Source of the DNA: JBCCJA01 sp039045975 | GTDB taxonomy: Bacteria > Planctomycetota > Planctomycetia > Planctomycetales > Planctomycetaceae | Assembly (NCBI GenBank): GCA_039045975.1 | Contig: JBCCJA010000002.1 | Location: forward strand, 81,292-145,291 | Direction of reading: 5' to 3' | Length of the DNA stretch: 64,000 nt | In this document: piece after piece, positions 58,499 to 64,000 of the stretch | Layout: each line of letters opens with the position of its first letter | Position numbering within the stretch: the stretch's first letter is position 1 | Position numbers and translations under genes: made by a program | Notes under the pieces: generated by a model | Told to the model about the DNA's origin: nothing | What the model saw: only the letters and a program-made list of their open reading frames with translations | Databases searched by the model: none

Positions 58499-59038
58499 TC
58501 AGAAGCGATCGAAGCCGAAGTCGACAGGCCCGTGAGAGCCACTGTCAGCGAAAGCGGCCGGCACGACATCCGTCACACCCTGAGATGCGACTGCCGCCGG
58601 GGCGGCCGGCACTTTGTATGGCCCGCTGGCGACAGGCTGCAGCTCCGGCCCCCTATCGAGTCTGACGCAGCCGTCGGGAAAGCCGCACGCCGGCGGCATC
58701 GCGATCGGGGCCGCACAGGCCGGGGCCGCGCACGCGGGCGAGGGCGGACAAGAAGCCGCCATCGGGGCACAGGTCGGGGCCGCCGGCAGTGGGGCGACGC
58801 AGAGCGGCTCGACGCATCCGACCGGGGCGCAGCCGATCGGCATCCCGCAGCCATAGCCCGCCGGCCCGAGCAGCGGCGGGACCGCCGCGACGGCCCGCAG
58901 GTCGAGAATCGGGAGCGGATTCAGTACCCGCCCCGTACACGGGTCGATCATTTTCGGGCCACAGACGCAGCCGACCGACAGCGTCGGCAGGACGGCGACC
59001 GCGATCAGGCCGAGTGAAAGGCGTGCGGACGGACTCAT
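58499..59038 (-). CDS. Cysteine/proline-rich predicted lipoprotein
   Basis: A 179-residue protein with an N-terminal hydrophobic signal (ARLSLGLIAVAVLPTLSVGC) ending in a lipobox LSVGC, so lipid attachment at that Cys is likely. The mature part contains 13 cysteines in all, mostly as G-C, P-x-C or A-C in an Ala/Pro-rich stretch (YGCGMPIGCAPVGC; PACAAPACAAP), then a Cys-free tail. Such a pattern suggests disulfide cross-linking in the cell envelope, and cysteine-rich wall proteins have been described in planctomycetes. It is not a known family to me. ATG 59038 is preceded by GGAG. The frame is open further upstream but lacks a signal there. Confidence 0.75.
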   Translation of the reverse strand: MSPSARLSLGLIAVAVLPTLSVGCVCGPKMIDPCTGRVLNPLPILDLRAVAAVPPLLGPAGYGCGMPIGCAPVGCVEPLCVAPLPAAPTCAPMAASCPPSPACAAPACAAPIAMPPACGFPDGCVRLDRGPELQPVASGPYKVPAAPAAVASQGVTDVVPAAFADSGSHGPVDFGFDRF

Positions 59039-59855
59039 ATCGGGTTCTCCGGTTGCGGGTCGGGTCGGACCCGGACCCCGGCTTATGGCTGATCGGCCGG
59101 GCCACGTCCCGGAGGTGACGACTTTTCGGGTCGCGGCGACTTTGCGGGTCACGTCGGCCTGCACGCGCGAAGTTTTCGGCCGAAATCTCCGAAAGTCGTA
59201 GAAAGTCGCGAACCACGGGCGTCGGGCGGACGTCCTGTCGGACGAAGCGAGGAGTACGGATACCTCGCGGCGGCCTGCGTCCGGATAAGGCGCAGACCGC
59301 CGGCGGGTGCTCGGTTAGAGTCCCGCAACGGCAAGTCCGCCGACAATTAATTTCTCGTGCTGCGGGCCAGCCCGCGGGGAGAGTTTCCGATGAACACGCA
59401 AATCGTCACCGCCCGGATCGCCGCTGTCGCGCAGATTCCGACGGTCGCCGTCGCGTGCGGACTCACACCCGCGTTGCGGCCCCTCTGCTGTTCGGACCTA
59501 CGGGACATGTGTCGCGACCGACACGAACCGTGGGAACGCTTCCGCCTCGGCGCCGGGAGCCACGCCGGCGGTTCGAATTCACTCGCGAAACGCGGGTTTA
59601 TGAATTCGAGCCCCTATGTGGCGTCCCGGTCGACCCCGAGAACGAACGCGAGTCGCGGCTGAGTGGTGTCCCGCTGACACCCGGGCGGATCAGCCCCGCC
59701 CTTCAGTCCTGACGCAAGTCCTCGGTCGGCCCGACGCCGGCGGCCCGTGAGCGTTCGCGCTCGCATCTCGGCCGCCGCGGTCCGGTTCGACCGATTCCGT
59801 CCACGCACGACGCGGTGCCCGAGTTCTCGGGCGTTGCGCAGGAGCACGAGAAACC
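59039..59855. other. Long intergenic region before the ECF sigma gene
   Basis: An 817-bp stretch between the lipoprotein gene and the sigma-factor gene, unusually long for this window. It must contain both promoters. A doubtful 90-codon frame (59391-59662) lies inside it. Sequence near 59340-59360 is locally AT-richer (AATTAATTTCTCG). I see no tRNA or known riboswitch fold. Confidence 0.5.
59391..59662 (+). CDS. Doubtful small ORF in sigma-factor leader
   Basis: A 90-codon frame starting ATG 59391 with GGGGAGAG about 10 nt upstream. The first 22 residues are ordinary (MNTQIVTARIAAVAQIPTVA), but the remainder is Arg/Ser/Cys-rich with no domain pattern and could be chance. It may be a leader peptide or a decayed gene, or not translated. 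Kept only because of the Shine-Dalgarno-like site and because nothing else explains this long gap. Confidence 0.2.
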
Positions 59856-60509
59856 ATGACCGCCATGCTCACGCGGGCCCGGACCGAACGGGCCGCCGAA
59901 CAGACCGTCCGTATCGACACGGCTCACGCCGCGTCGGCTCGCCCGACCGTCGTGCCGCTCGCCGAGCGGACCAATGACGCGTTGGTCGTCTCCGCGATGG
60001 CCGGCGACCGGGCCGCCTTCGACGAACTCGTCGTGCGGTTCGAGCCGACCGTCTTCGCCGTCGCCATGCGGCGGGTGCGGGACCGGACCGAGGCCGCCGA
60101 AGTCGCGCAGGAGGTCTTCCTCCGGGCGTGGCGGAAGATCGACCAGGTCCGGGAGCCGGAACGGTTCGCCGGCTGGCTGCGGCAGATCGCGGCCCGGCTC
60201 GCGATCAACCACGTCGTGCGGAAGCCGCGGGAGACCGCGGTCGAGGCCGAGAAGTTCTCCGGCGTCGCGACCGAAACGGCCGCGCCGTGGGAGGGCGCGG
60301 TCGACGCCGAGCAGGCCGAGCTCGTCCGCTCCGGCATCGCGAAGCTGAAGCCGCTCGACCGGGACACCCTCGTCGCGTTCTACTTCGAGGGCCGGTCGGT
60401 CGAGCAGATGAGCGCGTCGTTCGACAGCCCTGTCGGCACGATCAAGCGGCGTCTGCACACCGCGCGGGCGCGGCTGAAGGAAGAACTGGCCGCGGTGATG
60501 ACGGCGTGA
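59856..60509 (+). CDS. ECF-type RNA polymerase sigma factor
   Basis: A 217-residue sigma-70 family ECF factor. Region 2 (about 45-110) has LVVSAMAGDRAAFDELVVRFEPTVFAVAMRRV, EAAEVAQEVFLRAWRKI and PERFAGWLRQIAARLAINHVV. Region 4 (about 155-212) has LKPLDRDTLVAFYFEGRSVEQMSASFDSPVGTIKRRLHTARARLKEEL, a helix-turn-helix binding the -35 element. About 40 extra N-terminal residues precede region 2. AGGAG lies about 10 nt before ATG 59856. No anti-sigma factor gene is adjacent, so control may be at expression level; the 817-bp upstream region would be the place to look. Confidence 0.93.
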   Translation: MTAMLTRARTERAAEQTVRIDTAHAASARPTVVPLAERTNDALVVSAMAGDRAAFDELVVRFEPTVFAVAMRRVRDRTEAAEVAQEVFLRAWRKIDQVREPERFAGWLRQIAARLAINHVVRKPRETAVEAEKFSGVATETAAPWEGAVDAEQAELVRSGIAKLKPLDRDTLVAFYFEGRSVEQMSASFDSPVGTIKRRLHTARARLKEELAAVMTA

Positions 60510-60590
60510 GTCGTCGGATCGCCGGCTTAACGAGAAGATGCGGCGGTCGGGAGACGTCTCCCGGCCGCCGTTTTCGTATCGGACGACGCC

Positions 60591-61577
60591 ATGACCGAAG
60601 ACGCGGCCGCTCGTTCTCGGCCGGGCGATGCGGCCCCGCGATCGAAGCGTCGCCTCATCGCGATCGTCGCCGTCGCGGTCATCGGGCTTTCGATTTTCTA
60701 CGCGGCGTCGATCCGCAGCCCCGCGTCGACCGGAAAACCGATCGACTTCGAACCGTCCTTACCGGAGCCGGCGGATGCCGTCGGGCCCGCAAGCCTCCGT
60801 CTCGTTTCGTTCAACATCCATTCCGGAAAACCGCCCGGCGGATCGGTCGATCTCGCGGGCACGGCGGCCGTGCTGAAACCGGTCTGTGTCGGCGGCGATG
60901 CCGGCGTCGTGGTCTCTTTGAACGAGGTCAGAAACCCGCTATTCGGCCCGCACCAGGCGGCGGAATTGACGACCGCGATCGGCGACCGATTCTCGTCCGC
61001 ATTCCTGCCGACAGAGCGGCGGTGGTTCCGTAACCACTTCGGGAACGCATTACTCGCCGATACGCCAGCCGGAGCGGTGCTCGTCCGTCGCCTGCCCAGT
61101 ACGGGGACGAAGGGTTTTCGCGTCTGGGCGACGACCGGGGCGAGGCTCGGCGATCAGGTCGTGTCGCTCTTCACGACACACGTCGATTCCCGCGGTGACC
61201 GAGACCGGCAGTTGGAGATCGTCACGGCAATCTTTCTCAACGCCGTCCCGCCCGCGGCCGTCGTCGGTGACTTCAACGCCCCGCCCGACCATCCCCTGCT
61301 AACCGCGATGCGGGAGTCATCTCCCGACGTCTTCGACGCCCTTGCCGACGCGGACGGGCTCGACGCTTACCCCGACCACATCGACCACATTATCGTCCGC
61401 GGGCTGCAGGTCACCGACGCGGCGATCGTTGCCAACGACGCGTCCGATCACCCGCTCGTCTGGGCAGACGTCCGGCTGCCGACCTTCGACGCGGGTGACA
61501 CCGACGAGGCGGGCGACGCTGACGGTCGTCCGGCCGGGGCGGACGCTGCCGTCTCTCCGGCCGGCGACGGTCCGTAA
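60591..61577 (+). CDS. Membrane-anchored EEP-family hydrolase
   Basis: A 328-residue endonuclease/exonuclease/phosphatase-fold protein with an N-terminal membrane anchor (RRLIAIVAVAVIGLSIFYAASI, about 20-41), so the enzyme domain is likely outside the cytoplasm. Active-site blocks: LRLVSFNIHSG, VVVSLNEVRNP (metal-binding Glu), LFTTHVDSRGD, AVVGDFNAPPDHP (Asp-Asn pair), YPDHIDHIIVRG and ASDHPLVWADV (final Asp-His). Members cleave phosphodiester or phosphomonoester bonds in nucleic acids or lipids. An Asp/Ala/Gly-rich tail follows. It starts 82 bp after the sigma factor gene. Confidence 0.88.
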   Translation: MTEDAAARSRPGDAAPRSKRRLIAIVAVAVIGLSIFYAASIRSPASTGKPIDFEPSLPEPADAVGPASLRLVSFNIHSGKPPGGSVDLAGTAAVLKPVCVGGDAGVVVSLNEVRNPLFGPHQAAELTTAIGDRFSSAFLPTERRWFRNHFGNALLADTPAGAVLVRRLPSTGTKGFRVWATTGARLGDQVVSLFTTHVDSRGDRDRQLEIVTAIFLNAVPPAAVVGDFNAPPDHPLLTAMRESSPDVFDALADADGLDAYPDHIDHIIVRGLQVTDAAIVANDASDHPLVWADVRLPTFDAGDTDEAGDADGRPAGADAAVSPAGDGP

Positions 61578-61701
61578 AGCGGGTCGGGGAAAGAGGCTGC
61601 GAATCACGCGGGCGGCCGCCGACGACGCCAGATCCGGCTGGACTCCTCGGCGCGCGAGGGGACACTTGCGACGCCGTCTTCGCCCCGATTCGAGGCCGCC
61701 G

Positions 61702-62820
61702 ATGTCCGCACGCCAGCTCGCCCCGCACGCCGTCGACCGCGTCCTGTTGCTCGCCGCCGGGGTCGCGATCGGCTGCCTGTTGCGTCAGGGGCCGGAGGCC
61801 GCGACGGCCGATTCGCGGTCGGAGCCGGTCGCCGTCCGCCCCGGCGTCGGGGCCGACCCGCTCGTCGACGGCGGCGACCGACTCGCGGCCGTCACCCGAG
61901 AGGCAATGCCCTCCGTCGTGAGCATCACCTCGGTCGGCCGCAACCGAGGCCGCGAGGTCGAGGAGACCGGCTCCGGTGTCCTCATGCGGCACGAGTTGCT
62001 GCCCGGGTCGATCGTCGTCACGAACCGGCACGTCGTCAGCAAGGGCCGCCAGTCGGAAGACATCACGATCGAACTCGCCGACGGTCGGACAGTCAGCCCG
62101 ACCCGCCGCTGGCAAGACCCGGCGTCCGACCTCGCCGTGCTGCACCTGCCCGACGTCGACACAGCGACGTCCCGCTGGGGCGACAGCGACCGCCTCGACA
62201 TCGGTCATTTCGTGCTCGCGCTTGGCAGCCCGTTCGGACTGAGTAGTTCGGTCACCCTCGGGATCGTCAGCGCGAAAGGGCGTCGCGCCCTCGACCTCGG
62301 GCACGACGCGGCGGTGATCAACCAGGACTTCATCCAGACCGACGCGGCGATCAACCCGGGCAACAGCGGCGGGCCGCTGATCGACCTGCACGGCCGGGTC
62401 GTCGGCATCAACACCGCGATCGCGTCGGAGAGCGGCGGGAACGAGGGCATCGGCTTCAGCATCCCGAGCGCCCTCGCCCGGCGGGTCGTCGACCAGTTGA
62501 TCCGCGAGGGCGAGGTCAAACGGGCCTACCTCGGCGTCGGCCTCGACCCGAACTTCGACGCCGACAAGGCCCGCGAGTTCCAACTCGACCGTCCCCGCGG
62601 CGCGTTCGTCTCGCAGGTCTATCCGACGACGCCGGCGTCGGCCGCGGGGCTGCGGGCGGGCGACATCGTCCTCCGCTTCGGCCCGACCGAGGTGCTCGAC
62701 CAGAGCCACCTGATCCACCTGGTCAGCCTCACGCCGGTCGGCAAGACCGTGCCGCTGAAGGTGCTGCGGGACGGCCGTAACGTCCGCGTCGACGTCACGC
62801 TGACGGCCCGGAAGTCGTAG
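61702..62820 (+). CDS. HtrA/DegP-type serine protease with PDZ domain
   Basis: A 372-residue trypsin-like protease exported or anchored by an N-terminal hydrophobic segment (VDRVLLLAAGVAIGCLL). The catalytic triad is His110 (VVTNRHVVSK), Asp143 (ASDLAVLHL) and Ser222 (INPGNSGGPLIDLHGRVVGINTAI). One PDZ domain follows (about 280-370: RAYLGVGL, GAFVSQVYPTTPASAAGLRAGDIVLRFG). HtrA proteases degrade or refold damaged envelope proteins. ATG 61702 is used, since the longer frame upstream overlaps the EEP gene. Confidence 0.94.
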   Translation: MSARQLAPHAVDRVLLLAAGVAIGCLLRQGPEAATADSRSEPVAVRPGVGADPLVDGGDRLAAVTREAMPSVVSITSVGRNRGREVEETGSGVLMRHELLPGSIVVTNRHVVSKGRQSEDITIELADGRTVSPTRRWQDPASDLAVLHLPDVDTATSRWGDSDRLDIGHFVLALGSPFGLSSSVTLGIVSAKGRRALDLGHDAAVINQDFIQTDAAINPGNSGGPLIDLHGRVVGINTAIASESGGNEGIGFSIPSALARRVVDQLIREGEVKRAYLGVGLDPNFDADKAREFQLDRPRGAFVSQVYPTTPASAAGLRAGDIVLRFGPTEVLDQSHLIHLVSLTPVGKTVPLKVLRDGRNVRVDVTLTARKS

Positions 62821-62925
62821 CGGGCTGCGGCCGGCCTCGGTGTCGGCGGGCCGCCCGCGCGACTATCGTTTCCGAGTCCGGGAGCAGCGAAACCCGGTCG
62901 GTCGCAGCAGACGGGCGGGACGGCT

Positions 62926-63891
62926 ATGACGCGTTGCTTGGTCACCGGCGGGGCCGGATTCATCGGCTCGCATTTGACCGAGGCGTTGCTCGCCGCCGGT
63001 CACGAGGTCGTCGTGCTCGACGACCTGTCGACCGGCCGCGAGGCGAACCTCGCGGCCGTGCTCGACGACCCGAAGCTCACCTTCCGCCGCGGCTCGATCA
63101 CAGACCCGATGGCGCTGAACGCCGCGATGCGGGACGTCGGGATCATCTTCCACATGGCCGCCGCGGTCGGGGTGAAGCTCGTCGCCGACGACCCGGTCCG
63201 CACGATCGAGACGAACATCGACCCGACCGACGCGATCCTGCGGATGGCGGCGCTCGGCAAGCAGAAGGTCTTCCTCGCCTCGACCAGCGAGGTCTACGGC
63301 AAGACCGACAAGGCCCTCTGGAGCGAGGACGACGACGTCGTCTTCGGCCCGACGACGAAGCCGCGTTGGGCGTACGGCGCCTCGAAGGCGATCGACGAGT
63401 TCCTCGCGATCGCGTACCACCGCAAGTACGGGCTCGACGTCGTCATCGGCCGCTTCTTCAACACCGTCGGCCCGCGGCAGGTCGGCAGTTACGGCATGGT
63501 GCTGCCGCGGTTCGTCGAACGGGCCCTCCGCGGCGAGCCGCTCGTCGTGTACGACGACGGCGGCCAGACCCGGTGCTTCGGCTACGTCGGCGAGGTCGTA
63601 GACCACGTGCTGAAGCTGATGGCGACGCCGGCGGCGTCGGGCGAGGTGTTCAACATCGGCGGCGAGCAGCAGGTCTCGATCGGCGGGTTGGCCCGCGAGG
63701 TCATCGCCGCGACCGGCAGCGGGTCCGAGATCGAATTCCGCCCCTACGACGCCGACTACGGCCCCGACTTCGAAGACATCCGGCACCGCGTGCCCGACCT
63801 GAAAAAACTCGAAAAGACGGTCGGCTCGAAACCGTCGCGGCCGCTGAAGGCGATCATCGACGAGGTGATCGCGTCGATGCGGGTGACGTAG
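62926..63891 (+). CDS. NAD-dependent sugar-nucleotide epimerase/dehydratase
   Basis: A 321-residue extended SDR enzyme acting on a nucleotide sugar. The NAD-binding motif GGAGFIGSHL is at residues 8-17, the TSEVYG block at about 124-129 gives the active-site Ser/Glu region, and the catalytic pair is Tyr150 and Lys154 (YGASK). RFFNTVGPRQ and VVYDDGGQTRCFGYVGEVVDHVLKL are typical of UDP-glucose 4-epimerase/UDP-glucuronate decarboxylase relatives. The exact substrate is not clear. It could supply precursors for surface polysaccharides. It is the last gene in the window, followed by a GC hairpin. Confidence 0.9.
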   Translation: MTRCLVTGGAGFIGSHLTEALLAAGHEVVVLDDLSTGREANLAAVLDDPKLTFRRGSITDPMALNAAMRDVGIIFHMAAAVGVKLVADDPVRTIETNIDPTDAILRMAALGKQKVFLASTSEVYGKTDKALWSEDDDVVFGPTTKPRWAYGASKAIDEFLAIAYHRKYGLDVVIGRFFNTVGPRQVGSYGMVLPRFVERALRGEPLVVYDDGGQTRCFGYVGEVVDHVLKLMATPAASGEVFNIGGEQQVSIGGLAREVIAATGSGSEIEFRPYDADYGPDFEDIRHRVPDLKKLEKTVGSKPSRPLKAIIDEVIASMRVT

Positions 63892-63897
63892 TTTCAC

Positions 63898-63967
63898 GAG
63901 CCCGCGGCGCCATCCGGGGAGGTGGGAGGAACCGAAAACCAACCGCCGCCACCCCTGGCGCCGCGGG
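63898..63967. repeat. Perfect-stem palindrome after the epimerase gene
   Basis: A 12-bp perfect inverted repeat (63901-63912 with 63956-63967) around a 43-nt spacer begins 9 bp after the last gene's stop. Its left arm belongs to the CCCGCGGCGC family also found at 23221-23248 and 51956-51982. The rest to 64000 holds no gene. A terminator or dispersed palindrome is likely. Confidence 0.55.
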
Positions 63968-64000
63968 GGCGGGTTCGGTGGGACCAAAGCAACCCGGCCC

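Noticed and set aside
59391..59662. Small ORF as a confident gene in the sigma-factor leader
   Set aside because: Only the first 22 residues look protein-like. The rest resembles random high-GC translation, so it is listed with low confidence only.

Overview
The window is GC-rich, densely coded bacterial chromosome, most likely from a member of the Planctomycetota. Supporting signs are a sulfatase beside a formylglycine-generating-enzyme (FGE) homologue, a circularly permuted ATP-grasp/alpha-E gene pair, Uma2 nucleases, large secreted proteins of no known family, a cysteine/proline-rich lipoprotein, and an rsmH gene standing outside a full dcw cell-wall cluster. Many genes start with GTG and Shine-Dalgarno sites are often weak. 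I see no transposase, integrase, phage block, rRNA or CRISPR array. There is one tRNA gene, tRNA-Lys(TTT).

Layout. 1-9273: an rsmH remnant of the division/wall cluster, a GT4 glycosyltransferase, queA, hemA with a cytochrome c assembly membrane protein, a PspF-sized sigma-54 activator with an altered GAFTGA loop, and a large exported protein carrying a degenerate receiver domain. 9652-20591: lysA, two Uma2 nucleases, an exported transglutaminase, an HD phosphohydrolase, a nucleoside deoxyribosyltransferase, a DUF805-SRPBCC membrane protein and trkA. 20733-29285: a cell-surface polysaccharide region (Wzm/Wzt-type ABC exporter facing a methyltransferase, a GT4 transferase and an AsnB-type amidotransferase) with an ExbB/ExbD-like module upstream. 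29380-33888: alpha-E and ATP-grasp proteins, a YfcE-type phosphoesterase and a GT-C-like membrane protein.

33942-42450: tRNA-Lys, a DUF2062 membrane protein, the exported FGE-like lipoprotein convergent with a sulfatase, then a translation-related set (miaB, a small membrane protein, efp, and divergently an epmB homologue followed by serS). 42534-51943: an FHA-GAF histidine kinase, two large glycogen/oligosaccharide-type glycosidases and PEP carboxylase, all on the plus strand. 52129-63891: fxsA, a secreted protein, DUF72 and DUF429 proteins, an ABC-2 permease fused to a CPBP protease with its ATPase, the Cys-rich lipoprotein, an ECF sigma factor, an EEP-family hydrolase, an HtrA-type protease and a sugar-nucleotide epimerase.

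The observations I rate highest are these. (1) The EpmB homologue next to efp has Asn where EpmB has its PLP-binding lysine, while EF-P keeps Lys34. (2) A 95-bp palindromic element occurs twice, with 22-bp arms and the same 41-nt loop length. (3) A receiver-like domain without the phospho-acceptor Asp sits in an exported protein. (4) A predicted lipoprotein FGE keeps both catalytic cysteines beside a CSPTR sulfatase. (5) The sigma-54 activator carries GAFTSA. (6) A three-gene ExbB/ExbD-like module includes a long coiled coil. None of these is proven to be a new system from sequence alone.
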